DNA of 64,000 nucleotides. It comes from Pseudomonas mangiferae (lineage in GTDB: Bacteria > Pseudomonadota > Gammaproteobacteria > Pseudomonadales > Pseudomonadaceae). Each line of letters starts with the position of its first letter. Within the stretch, counting starts at the first letter, position 1. Below the pieces are notes generated by a model, which was not told where the DNA came from, did not search any database, and saw nothing but the letters and a program-made list of their open reading frames with translations. Of the stretch, positions 29,801 to 36,714 are shown in pieces. The DNA is taken from the NCBI RefSeq assembly GCF_007109405.1, contig NZ_VJOY01000005.1, forward strand, positions 241,440-305,439. Direction: 5' to 3'. The position numbers were made by a program, and so were the translations under genes.

Positions 29801-30072
29801 CCATTCCTGCGGGCGTTGCTCAACGGCTGACCGTGGTCTACGACGCCATCCTGCCGCCCGGCTGCAGTGTGGTCGCCCATTACCGCGTTGACACCGGCCC
29901 GTGGCAAGTGTGCAACGCACCGACCGCGGCGGGTGCGGACAACGAGGCGATGGAACTGACCTCCGTGACCCCGGGCGTCACCGGCGCCAACGTCCGGGTC
30001 CGTCTGACCCTCACTGGCAGTCCGGCTGCCCGCCCCCGGGTACGGGATCTGCGCGTCATCGTTTCGGAGTAA
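26863..30072 (+). CDS. Large DUF4815-type phage tail protein
   Basis: 1069 residues from ATG 26863. The N-terminus (DYYDRHDPAKHYDRILFRPDRVLQSAEFNELQSGLRDRLQSVADAL) is the DUF4815 opening. The rest is beta-rich with several repeated-looking modules, including RGFGPYERLTAMTFDGVSVLP near 705-730 and LAQTFRVTRTCQLAQVKLRGKRSGD near 810, consistent with a long trimeric or extended tail-tip structure. It takes the place just before the fibre where P2 has only gene H. It may be a stem or side fibre linking baseplate and receptor-binding protein. Function is inferred from position. Confidence 0.8.
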   Translation: MTDYYDRHDPAKHYDRILFRPDRVLQSAEFNELQSGLRDRLQSVADALLKDGDIVRDCNIVIDAATGNTNLESGALYLAGAVRGIAPAQVKIALTGTVTVGAYLVQHTITELEDPALLNPASGTRGYNEPGAHRLQIVAEWGIAGSRSDGEFYPVYTVVDGFVRPRTTPVSLDGVAQAIARYDQESTGGGTYVSEGLDVTYDGSTAGDVQTWLVAAGKAHVQGQALEFITSRRLTYEAAPETRLISSEAHLVNGPARQRINVNRPAIATLDTLQVTMDRTVEVTHGAFVGVADALPDDGVIDLLQVKQGTTVYAKGTDYKLGAAAVDWTPSGAEPATGSTYSVTYRYIKNVQPIDPDARGFSIEGGVANTLALVTYRTKLPRIDRLCLNVGGGAVWLRGVPALDNPVPPPVPSTLLSLALVNQTWLNDTRSVAPDSYRVTSMFELARYSNRLDSLARLVAEQRLRSDAGLRNTSIKRGLFVDPFLNDELRDAGLEQSAAIVGGELTLAIATTLHSVSQDVAGPTLCELAPITEVAQQKRTGWMAVNAYGSQLPVPASVTLTPAIDRWTETKTVWASPITQRIQNSGNFVFVPNGQVTVTREVFEQTARETIWTLRQIPVAFEARGFGPYERLTAMTFDGVSVLPSPAPAANNVGVVSGSFTIPAGIQSGSKSVRLSGSGGSTGTAVYFGEGTREIVTKTEVTTIEDVLVYRSDHPELDWWGHRTKPDTCVVDPLAQTFRVTRTCQLAQVKLRGKRSGDSPLLLHIRETSNGLPTGKVLAEQRIPASVFQTTESIAAIRLDQPPVLFAGTEYALVVMTNDTAQELVIAELGKYDVEFGAWVGSQPYEVGVLLSSANAQTWTAHQDRDLWFSMDRAQYAPANRTKVVPLGNVKVNNATDLAVLGVTRAPGAGAGVDFRLKFPDGSVVETAAEQYLQLSAPITGQIAVEAVIRATEDLSGILLPGTSLVAGTLGNNQTYITRAIPAGVAQRLTVVYDAILPPGCSVVAHYRVDTGPWQVCNAPTAAGADNEAMELTSVTPGVTGANVRVRLTLTGSPAARPRVRDLRVIVSE

Positions 30073-30075
30073 CCC

Positions 30076-31401
30076 ATGGCGATCATCGACGAAAAAACCC
30101 TCCGCGGCCTGCCATTGCCGCACCCGGAGAACGACCTGGGCGACGACGTCCTGCGTTTGCGCACTGCACTGGTTCAGATCGATGCGCTGGTAGCCGAACT
30201 GCAGCCGTTGCGGCCGGCCCTCAGCGCCCTGGCCGAGTTGAGTCCGGCAGCCAACAAGCTACCGTTCTTCAGCAGCGCCAGCGCTGCGGCGTTGACCACC
30301 CTCAGCGCCTGGGTACGCAGCAACTTGCTGACCGTCACCAGCGCCGACGGCGGTCGCGCCGCCCTCGGCCTGGGCACGGCCGCCACACGCACCGTCGGTA
30401 TGGACACCGGCAATCTGCTCGAAGTCGGAGCGCTGGGCCTGGGGGCAGCCCTGACCAGTCGAGGGGTGTTCGATCTGGACAACGCACCGCTGGGGACCTG
30501 GATTGCCGTCAACGGCAATCAGGCCGACGCCGTGGCCAATCACTGGCCGCCCATAAGCGACACGGCAGCGCGCTGGTGGAACGTGTTCACCACCGGCCAA
30601 GCCAACCGTGTCACGCAACTGGCCTTGCATGGCAGCGATACCGCCGGCACGCCACTGCTGGCGGTTCGTTTCAAGCAGGACGCCACCTGGTCCGCCTGGG
30701 TGATGAATTGGCACAGTGGCAATTTCAACCCGGCCACTAAGCTCAATGTCGGCGCGGGCGGGATCGGCGCCACCCTGGACCTGCGCACCTGGAAAAGCCG
30801 CACACCGGCCAACGTGCCGGAAGGCAGCGTTCGTGGCTTCATGGACGGCGGCCCGAACGGGCTCGCCATTCCCGGCCTCACCGCGACCACGTATGGCATT
30901 GGCTCGTTCGACAAACAATGGCCAGATATCAGCGGTGCGGGTTCCTGGCAACGGCGTTTCGAAACCCAGGGTCGGGTCTGGGTCTCACCGGCGCTGGATG
31001 ACAATACCTGGGGGAATTGGCAGGAAATCGGAAATGTGCGCGTACGACCACTTGCCGACCTGGGGACTGTAATCCGTAACAGTAACGATACATTGTCTTT
31101 TGATATTGGCCTACGTGAGTTCTTCACGGTAAAGGTTCTTCCCTATTCATCTGGCCCTGGCTTCATTGGCACTACCACTGTTTCATTCGATAACATTCCT
31201 GATATCAGCACGGGCATCGTGACTTGGCATGTCGAGATTCAAGGCGGTTCGCAAAAAACAATAGCCTGGCCTAACACCGTGAAATGGACAGGTGGTACGC
31301 CAGCTCTCAATGGCGCAGGAAAGCGTGACTTATTCATGTTTTACAGAATGGCTGGGCGTGCAACTGTCTATGGCATGCTGATCGACTCAGGGGATCTCTA
31401 A
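30076..31401 (+). CDS. Tail fibre protein
   Basis: 441 residues. The N-terminal part (IIDEKTLRGLPLPHPENDLGDDVLRLRTALVQIDALVAELQPL) is a likely attachment segment followed by a helical region; the centre has fibre-type modules WWNVFTTGQANRVTQLALHG and WQRRFETQGRVWVSPALDDNTWGNWQEIG; the tail (TIAWPNTVKWTGGTPALNGAGKRDLFMFYRMAG) is a common receptor-binding end of phage fibres. Base composition turns AT-richer from about 31.05 kb, at the receptor-binding end, as expected after module swapping. Overlaps the next gene by one base. Confidence 0.85.
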   Translation: MAIIDEKTLRGLPLPHPENDLGDDVLRLRTALVQIDALVAELQPLRPALSALAELSPAANKLPFFSSASAAALTTLSAWVRSNLLTVTSADGGRAALGLGTAATRTVGMDTGNLLEVGALGLGAALTSRGVFDLDNAPLGTWIAVNGNQADAVANHWPPISDTAARWWNVFTTGQANRVTQLALHGSDTAGTPLLAVRFKQDATWSAWVMNWHSGNFNPATKLNVGAGGIGATLDLRTWKSRTPANVPEGSVRGFMDGGPNGLAIPGLTATTYGIGSFDKQWPDISGAGSWQRRFETQGRVWVSPALDDNTWGNWQEIGNVRVRPLADLGTVIRNSNDTLSFDIGLREFFTVKVLPYSSGPGFIGTTTVSFDNIPDISTGIVTWHVEIQGGSQKTIAWPNTVKWTGGTPALNGAGKRDLFMFYRMAGRATVYGMLIDSGDL

Positions 31402-31913
31402 TGTTTACTGGATCGTTCATGCGGCCTAAATCCTTGGGTTTTAGTAGAACGTTCTACGGGAGTGCCAATTCTTCCGACTGGTCACTTCCTTATCCCGGTC
31501 AATACTCGACTACTGTCACTGCCGGAGGGGGCGGTGGAGGCGGAAGCGATCCGTTCTATGCAACTCTTTATGGAGAGGCTGGAGGCTACGGCCCTACCAA
31601 CTACGGCATCCTTACCATCACGACAGCTGTAGGAGTTGCGGTAGGTGCAGGAGGCGCCGGGGGCGCGCTTGCAAGCGACGCAGCCGCAGACGGCACTTCT
31701 GGTGGCTATTCCGGTATTGGAGCAAACGGTAATGGCGTTTCTTCGAACGGCGGTAGTGGCGGCCGTGGAGCATACAGGTCTTTCCAAACTACCCCCTTTA
31801 ACCCACGCCCCTTCGGTAATGGGGGGGCAGGAGGCTCTTATAACGCCTCTTTCGAACCCACTAAAGGTGGTTCCGGCGGAGCTGGCAAAGTTATTATTAC
31901 GTTGATTGGATAA
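31401..31913 (+). CDS. Glycine-rich tip protein, probable receptor-binding adhesin
   Basis: 170 residues, low GC, with long glycine-rich stretches (TVTAGGGGGGGSD, GVAVGAGGAGGAL, NGGSGGRGAYRS, GNGGAGGSYN) and the end GGSGGAGKVIITLIG. This is the Gly_rich_2-type layout found at phage fibre ends; T2/S16 gp38 adhesins use comparable glycine-rich motifs to bind outer-membrane receptors. Here it is a separate gene directly after the fibre. It likely sets target range together with the fibre C-terminus. Confidence 0.75.
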   Translation: MFTGSFMRPKSLGFSRTFYGSANSSDWSLPYPGQYSTTVTAGGGGGGGSDPFYATLYGEAGGYGPTNYGILTITTAVGVAVGAGGAGGALASDAAADGTSGGYSGIGANGNGVSSNGGSGGRGAYRSFQTTPFNPRPFGNGGAGGSYNASFEPTKGGSGGAGKVIITLIG

Positions 31914-31917
31914 AGCC

Positions 31918-32415
31918 ATGTATATCGACCTCGAAACCCTGGAATACCCACTGACTGAATACCAAGTACGCGAACGCTTGTCGCCCGCGACACTGGCCAA
32001 TCCATTGCCAGACGAACATGCCCAATCCCTGGGCTACGCGGTCGTCCAGCCCACCGAGCCGCCCGAGCTGCCCAACAGTTGGGACAGCCTGCAGGAGCTG
32101 GCACCGAAGAAAGTCAAAGGTGTGTGGGTACAACGCTGGAGCATCGTGACGGGTGAAGAACCGCCTACGGATTGGCGTCTGTCTCCCCTGGCCTTCCTGA
32201 TGCGATTCGATCAGGAGCGCCTGGCAATCCGCACGGCAGCCAAAAAGGACGTCCAGGTGGAGGATTTCCTCGACCTGGCCGGGCGGGCCCGCTACGTCGA
32301 CCTCAGCGCTCCGCTGGTCAGGCAGGGCGTGGATTATCTGGTGAGCCTGCAGCTTCTCACCGCCACACGGGCAGCCGAAATCCTGGATACACCCCCGGTG
32401 CCAGCAGAACGCTAG
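31918..32415 (+). CDS. Probable tail fibre assembly chaperone
   Basis: 165 residues from ATG 31918 (GATAAAG upstream; a TTG twelve bases earlier is less likely). The N-terminal segment (DLETLEYPLTEYQVRERL) and VQRWSIVTGEEPPTDWRLSPLAFLMRF resemble tail assembly chaperone-like proteins that follow fibre genes in Pseudomonas phages. It would help fold or attach the fibre, the job of gpG in P2. Confidence 0.7.
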   Translation: MYIDLETLEYPLTEYQVRERLSPATLANPLPDEHAQSLGYAVVQPTEPPELPNSWDSLQELAPKKVKGVWVQRWSIVTGEEPPTDWRLSPLAFLMRFDQERLAIRTAAKKDVQVEDFLDLAGRARYVDLSAPLVRQGVDYLVSLQLLTATRAAEILDTPPVPAER

Positions 32416-32561
32416 CCAGTCGACGGCGGGGTCAATGAGTCCCCCATCGGCACGATCGCAACGCGGTTGCGTCGAGGGGGGAATCGAACGGTCAGTGAAG
32501 ATGCGGTGCGTGCCTTACCCCGGTATCGTTCATGCTCTTCCTCATCGATCAGGACCGAGCC

Positions 32562-33008
32562 GTGAGAACCGATAGCCGCCTGTCCCGCATGCTGCATGTG
32601 ATGCTGCACATGGCCCGCGACGGTCGCCCCGTCACCTCCGAGCAGATCGCAGAAATGCTCGGTACCCATGCCGCCGTGGTGCGGCGCACCCTGACCGGAC
32701 TTCGACAGGCCGGCTATGTACGCGCCGAGAAGGGTTATAACGGCGGCTGGACCCTGGCATGCGACCTGACCCAGGTAACCCTGCTGGATATCCACAACGC
32801 AGTCGGTGGGCCGCGGATCTTCGCCATTGGTACCGATCGCGAACATCCCAATTGTGCCGTGGAACGTGCGGTCAACGCCTCCCTCGAAGAAGCACTTGGG
32901 CAGGCTCAGGCCTTGCTGCTTGAACGTTTGGGCGCAGTCACGCTGGCCGACCTTTCCAGCGAATTCAACGCGTTGTGCGGTACTCACGCCCCTTCTTCGT
33001 CTGACTGA
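32562..33008 (+). CDS. Rrf2-family transcriptional regulator (cargo gene)
   Basis: 148 residues from GTG 32562, preceded by CAGGA at good distance; an upstream ATG at 32532 lacks a ribosome site. The Rrf2 winged helix is clear: RTDSRLSRMLHVMLHMARDG, SEQIAEMLGTHAAVVRRTLTGLRQAGYVRAEKGYNGGWTLA. Only one Cys lies in the region where Fe-S members have three, so it is of the YwnA-like, cluster-free type. It probably represses the flavoprotein gene next to it through the palindrome at 33054-33072. Neither gene belongs to the P2 tail set. Confidence 0.88.
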   Translation: MRTDSRLSRMLHVMLHMARDGRPVTSEQIAEMLGTHAAVVRRTLTGLRQAGYVRAEKGYNGGWTLACDLTQVTLLDIHNAVGGPRIFAIGTDREHPNCAVERAVNASLEEALGQAQALLLERLGAVTLADLSSEFNALCGTHAPSSSD

Positions 33009-33053
33009 CCGCTCCAGCCCGCTCGCACGCACTTCAAACCTATCGCCCATTAG

Positions 33054-33072
33054 TGTAACTTTTAAAGTTACA
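33054..33072. promoter_or_regulatory. Perfect 19-bp palindrome, likely Rrf2 operator
   Basis: TGTAACTTTTAAAGTTACA is an exact palindrome around one central base. It lies 24 bases before the flavoprotein start and 45 bases after the Rrf2 gene, and the AT-rich core could overlap a -10 element. Confidence 0.75.
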
Positions 33073-33096
33073 TAAACTCGCGAACTGAGGTGCACC

Positions 33097-33987
33097 ATGG
33101 TCTATGACGTGATCATCATCGGCGGCAGCTATGCCGGTTTGTCGGCGGGCCTGCAACTGGCGCGTGCCCGCCGGCGCGTACTGGTGATGGATGCCGGTGA
33201 GCGACGCAACCGTTTCGGCTCCCTTTCCCACGGGTTTCTCACCCAGGATGGTGTGGCGGCAGCCGATATCGCCGCCAAAGGGCGTGCCCAATTGATGGCC
33301 TACGACACGGTCGATTGGCTGCCAGCCCGGGTCGACCGGGCGCAGCGTCATGCCGAGGGCTTCGACGTGACGGATGACCAGGGACGAAGCCACTTTGCGC
33401 GCCTGCTCATTCTCGCCAGCGGGGTCGTGGACGAATTACCGGCCATCCCCGGCTTGGCCGAACGCTGGGGCAAACAGGTTTTTCATTGCCCCTATTGCCA
33501 TGGCTATGAGCTGAACCGAGGACGAATCGGTGTCCTGGCCTCTACCCCTCTGTCGATGCATCACGCCCTGATGTTGCCGGACTGGGGCGAAACCACCCTG
33601 CTGCTCAACGGCAGCTTCGAACCGGACTCGGCGCAGCGATCGCAATTGCAGACTCGGGGAGTAACCCTTGAGGAGGGTCAGGTGAAACGACTGGAAGGCT
33701 CTGCGTTGACGGTTGTGATGAGCGATGACCGGGCCTTGTCGTTCGACGGTCTGTTCGTCGCCACACGCCTGCATGTTTCCCCGCTTGCCAAGCAGCTGGG
33801 CTGCGCACTGGAAGAATGGCCGCTGGGTGTCTTCATTCGTACCGATGCAACCCAGGCCACCTCGGTACCCGGCGTCTTCGTCTGTGGTGACACCGCCAGG
33901 GCCGCGGGCAACGTAGCCCTGGCCGTCGGCGACGGTGCGTTGGCGGGCGCGGCGGCGCACCGGGCACTGATGTTCGGCCTGGGATGA
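33097..33987 (+). CDS. Thioredoxin-reductase-like FAD oxidoreductase (cargo gene)
   Basis: 296 residues. The FAD-binding motif YDVIIIGGSYAGLSAGLQLARARRRVLVMDAG is at the N-terminus, the redox motif HCPYCHGYE near residue 130, and the second FAD motif VFVCGDTARAAGNVALAVGDG near 265. The NAD(P)H-binding site expected as GxGxxA/G is replaced by LASTPLSMHHA, so NADPH use is doubtful. CPYCHGYE with a degenerate nucleotide site is typical of dithiol oxidases such as DepH/GliT, which use oxygen; a general oxidoreductase role is the alternative. It is controlled, by inference, by the adjacent Rrf2 regulator. Confidence 0.85.
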   Translation: MVYDVIIIGGSYAGLSAGLQLARARRRVLVMDAGERRNRFGSLSHGFLTQDGVAAADIAAKGRAQLMAYDTVDWLPARVDRAQRHAEGFDVTDDQGRSHFARLLILASGVVDELPAIPGLAERWGKQVFHCPYCHGYELNRGRIGVLASTPLSMHHALMLPDWGETTLLLNGSFEPDSAQRSQLQTRGVTLEEGQVKRLEGSALTVVMSDDRALSFDGLFVATRLHVSPLAKQLGCALEEWPLGVFIRTDATQATSVPGVFVCGDTARAAGNVALAVGDGALAGAAAHRALMFGLG

Positions 33988-34087
33988 AGGATCATCCCAT
34001 GAGCGCCCGGTGCATGCGCCCGCCGGTTGTCATCGGTGCCTGAACGTCCCTTTACGCCCCGCAAATCGGCCTTCGCAAGCGCTCCGG

Positions 34088-34108
34088 TTGTAACGCCAAC
34101 CGCTACAA
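34088..34108. promoter_or_regulatory. Ogr-type activator dyad 3, upstream of sheath operon
   Basis: TTGTA-N11-TACAA with outer GG/CC extending the symmetry (GGTTGTA and TACAACC). Its centre is about 83 bases before the sheath start, leaving room for a promoter and short leader. P2 also has a late promoter before FI. Confidence 0.72.
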
Positions 34109-34180
34109 CCGCGGTCGCTTTCGCCCACCGGTCTCTCCGCGACATCCTGCACGGACACCCACCCTGTACAGGAAATACCC

Positions 34181-35350
34181 ATGACCACCGGTTACCACCA
34201 CGGTGTACGAGTTCTCGAAGTCAACGAAGGCTCCCGCACCATTCGCCCCGTCTCCACCGCCATCATCGGCATGGTTTGCACCGCCGAAGATGCCGACCCC
34301 ACCGCGTTCCCCCTCGATACGCCAGTCCTTCTGACCGACGTGCAACGTGCCGTCGACAAGGCCGGTATCAAGGGTACGCTGGGTGCCAGCCTGCAGGCGA
34401 TTGCCGATCAGGCCCAAGCGGTTACGGTCGTCGTCCGCGCCAAAGAAGGTCAGACCGAAGCCGAAACCGTCTCGAACCTGGTTGGCACCACCGCAAGCGG
34501 GCGCTACACCGGCATGAAGGCTCTGCTGGCCGCTCGCGGTCAGCTCGGCGTCACTCCACGCATCCTCGGCGTACCGGGCCTCGACAGCCAGCCGGTGACC
34601 GCTGCGCTGGTGGGCATCGCCCAGCAGATGCGGGCGTTCGCCTACGCCAGTGCCTGGGGCTGCGAAACCAAGGAAGACGCGACCGCCTACCGCGCCAATT
34701 TCGGCGCCCGTGAGCTGATGCTGCTCTGGCCTGACTTCCTGGCCTGGTCCACGCGTGACAGCAAGACCGAAACCGCCAGCGCCACGGCGCGGGCGCTGGG
34801 TCTGCGCGCCCAGCTGGACCAGTCGGTGGGCTGGCACAAGACCCTTTCCAACGCTCCGGTCAACGGCGTCACGGGTCTTAGCCACGATGTGTTCTGGGAC
34901 CTGCAGAACACCGCGACCGACAGCGATTACCTCAACAGTCACGACGTGACGACCCTGATCAACCAGAACGGCTATCGCTTCTGGGGCAGCCGGACCTGTT
35001 CGGACGATCCGCTTTTCGCCTTCGAAAACTACACCCGCACCGCCCAGGTGCTGGCCGACACCATCGCCGAGGGCCAACTGTGGGCGGTGGACAAGGGGCT
35101 GCACCCGTCCCTCGCTCGCGACCTGGTGGAAACCGTCAACGCCAAGTTCCGTGAACTGGTGGCGGCCGGCTACCTGATCGGCGCCGAATGCTGGTTCGAT
35201 GACAGCATCAACACCAAGGACACCCTCAAGGCCGGGAAACTGTACCTGGACTACGACTACACCCCGGTACCGCCGCTGGAGGACCTGACCCTGCGCCAGC
35301 GCATTACCGACCGTTACCTCGCGGACTTCGCCAGCCGCGTCAACGCCTGA
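34181..35350 (+). CDS. Contractile tail sheath protein (gpFI-like)
   Basis: 389 residues, the usual length for P2 gpFI and R-pyocin sheath. It opens TTGYHHGVRVLEVNEGSRTIRPVSTAIIGMVCTA, has the conserved FRGSRT-like block GYRFWGSRTCSDDP near residue 270, and ends LYLDYDYTPVPPLEDLTLRQRITDRYL. It forms the outer contractile tube that drives the inner tube into target cells. It heads the FI-FII pair. Confidence 0.95.
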   Translation: MTTGYHHGVRVLEVNEGSRTIRPVSTAIIGMVCTAEDADPTAFPLDTPVLLTDVQRAVDKAGIKGTLGASLQAIADQAQAVTVVVRAKEGQTEAETVSNLVGTTASGRYTGMKALLAARGQLGVTPRILGVPGLDSQPVTAALVGIAQQMRAFAYASAWGCETKEDATAYRANFGARELMLLWPDFLAWSTRDSKTETASATARALGLRAQLDQSVGWHKTLSNAPVNGVTGLSHDVFWDLQNTATDSDYLNSHDVTTLINQNGYRFWGSRTCSDDPLFAFENYTRTAQVLADTIAEGQLWAVDKGLHPSLARDLVETVNAKFRELVAAGYLIGAECWFDDSINTKDTLKAGKLYLDYDYTPVPPLEDLTLRQRITDRYLADFASRVNA

Positions 35351-35378
35351 CCCACGACGACTATAGGAGCGCCCTATT

Positions 35379-35894
35379 ATGGCGATGCCCCGCAAACTCA
35401 AGAACATGAACATTTTCAACGATGGCCAAAGCTACCAAGGTGTGGCCAAGACAGTCACCCTGCCATCCCTGGGCCGCAAGATGGAGGCGTTTCGCGGCGC
35501 CGGCATGAGCGGCCCGGTCAAGGCGGACCTCGGTCTTTCCGACGACGGTATCGCCCTGGAGTGGACCTGCGGCGGATTCGACGTCGCAACGTTGCGCCAG
35601 TGGGGTGCAATCCGCGCCGATGGCGTTCTGCTGCGCTTCGCCGGTGCCTACCAGCGTGACGATACCGGTGAGGTGGACGCGGTCGAGGTGGTGGTGCGCG
35701 GCCGCCACGAGACCATCGAACCGGGTGAAGGCACTCCGGGCGAAGATACCGAGCAGAAAGTGACCACCACCTGCAGCTACTACAAGCTGACGGTGAACGG
35801 CCGGGTCGAGATCGAGATCGACCTGCTCAACTTCATCGAGATCGTCGATGGTGTGGACAGGCTGGCCGAGCAGCGCAAAGCGATCGGTATCTGA
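35379..35894 (+). CDS. Tail tube protein (gpFII-like)
   Basis: 171 residues: MPRKLKNMNIFNDGQSYQGVAKTVTLP at the start, then GMSGPVKADLGLSDDGIALEWTCGGFD and a C-terminal YYKLTVNGRVEIEIDLLNFIEIVDGVDRL. This is the inner tube family of P2 and R-pyocins. It assembles around the tape measure. A 28-base hairpin follows the stop, which may keep expression of sheath and tube above that of the downstream genes. Confidence 0.95.
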   Translation: MAMPRKLKNMNIFNDGQSYQGVAKTVTLPSLGRKMEAFRGAGMSGPVKADLGLSDDGIALEWTCGGFDVATLRQWGAIRADGVLLRFAGAYQRDDTGEVDAVEVVVRGRHETIEPGEGTPGEDTEQKVTTTCSYYKLTVNGRVEIEIDLLNFIEIVDGVDRLAEQRKAIGI

Positions 35895-35914
35895 TCATTC
35901 CTACGTGAGAACTG

Positions 35915-35942
35915 CCCATGGTCCGCACCTGCGGGCCATGGG
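35915..35942 (+). terminator. 13-bp hairpin after tube gene
   Basis: CCCATGGTCCGCA and TGCGGGCCATGGG pair with one G-T wobble around a minimal loop, 20 bases after the tube stop. No T-run follows. It is a likely attenuator or RNA-stabilising 3' end. Confidence 0.5.
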
Positions 35943-36293
35943 CATGCCCGCATCCCCCTTCCTTTCCATCAGCAGGGTCTCACCGACCTGCCGACACTCC
36001 CATCGCCTGCGTTTCACACCCTCCGAGACACTCAATCCGGAAAGCCATCAAGGCATACAGCGCCATGCCTGTCCCGTATCGAGCTCTCGATGACCGACGA
36101 TGCGCTCAGCCTCTCGCGCGTTGGCATCCGCCCTTCTCGAATCGCCTCGTTGCCTCTATCCCGAAGTTCGCCTGATGCCCATCGGCATCGGGGCAGCGCG
36201 TTCATGCCTGACGACCACGCCTCGCAAGACGTCCACCGCACTGGGCTGCAGTGATCGAGGAGCCGACTCCTGGCGGGGATGGGGCAATCCATC

Positions 36294-36314
36294 TTGTAAA
36301 CGCACTCGCTACGC
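36294..36314. promoter_or_regulatory. Degenerate activator-like dyad upstream of E
   Basis: TTGTA-N11-TACGC: the left arm is exact and spacing matches the other three dyads, but the right arm has two mismatches. It lies 72 bases before the E start. Confidence 0.3.
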
Positions 36315-36385
36315 ACTACGCCGCTATCGACCGGCGCGTGCGTACGGCACAGTTTCAAGGGTCAACCCACCCTTCGGAGCCCACC

Positions 36386-36706
36386 ATGGACACCCGTATC
36401 AATACCCCAGCAAATGACGACAACACCCTCATTCTGGATCAGCCGATCGCCCGGGGCGATCAGCTCATCGAACAGCTGAGCCTGCGCAAGCCCTCCGCGG
36501 GCGAACTGCGCGGGATTGCGCTGAGCGAACTGCTGCAGCTCGACGTCGGCGCCATCATCAAGCTGCTTCCGCGCATCAGTGCACCGTCCATCACCGATCA
36601 TGAGGCCAGGCTGATGGACCCGGCGGACCTGCTCGACGCAGGAGGAAAGATCGCCACTTTTTTGCTCAAGAAATCGGCCCGGGCGGAGCTTTACCCCACC
36701 GCGTAG
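36386..36706 (+). CDS. Tail assembly chaperone gpE-like
   Basis: 106 residues from ATG 36386, seven residues into which the acidic N-terminus starts. The sequence ILDQPIARGDQLIEQLSLRKPSAGELRGIALSELLQLDVGAIIKLLPRIS is the phage tail assembly chaperone (P2 gpE, Mu gp41) family. It coats the tape measure during tail building. Close to its end the slippery heptamer at 36658-36664 should send some ribosomes into the E' frame. Confidence 0.9.
   Translation: MDTRINTPANDDNTLILDQPIARGDQLIEQLSLRKPSAGELRGIALSELLQLDVGAIIKLLPRISAPSITDHEARLMDPADLLDAGGKIATFLLKKSARAELYPTA
36658..36664 (+). other. Programmed -1 ribosomal frameshift site (T_TTT_TTG)
   Basis: In the gpE frame the codons are TTT (36659-36661) and TTG (36662-36664) preceded by T, giving the X_XXY_YYZ form reported for P2 E. 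After slipping back one base the ribosome reads from 36664 without a stop to 36834, entering exactly the E' frame. The fusion would have 93 gpE residues plus 57 E' residues (about 150). Confidence 0.8.
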
Positions 36707-36714
36707 AAGATGCG

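Larger units (their letters stand above)
35895..36385. other. 490-bp gap between tube gene and E gene
   Basis: In P2 these genes are almost adjacent. Here no supported gene fills the gap; it holds a strong hairpin (35915-35942) and a degenerate activator-like dyad (36294-36314). It may be the scar of a lost cargo gene or an extra promoter region. Confidence 0.55.

Noticed and set aside
31401..31913. Glycine-rich gene as random low-complexity DNA
   Set aside because: It overlaps the fibre stop by one base, keeps one frame through AT-rich DNA, and ends with the usual KVIITLIG-type strand of fibre-tip proteins.
33988..34180. Possible small gene before the sheath gene
   Set aside because: No start with a ribosome site; the stretch is better explained as promoter region with the third activator dyad.
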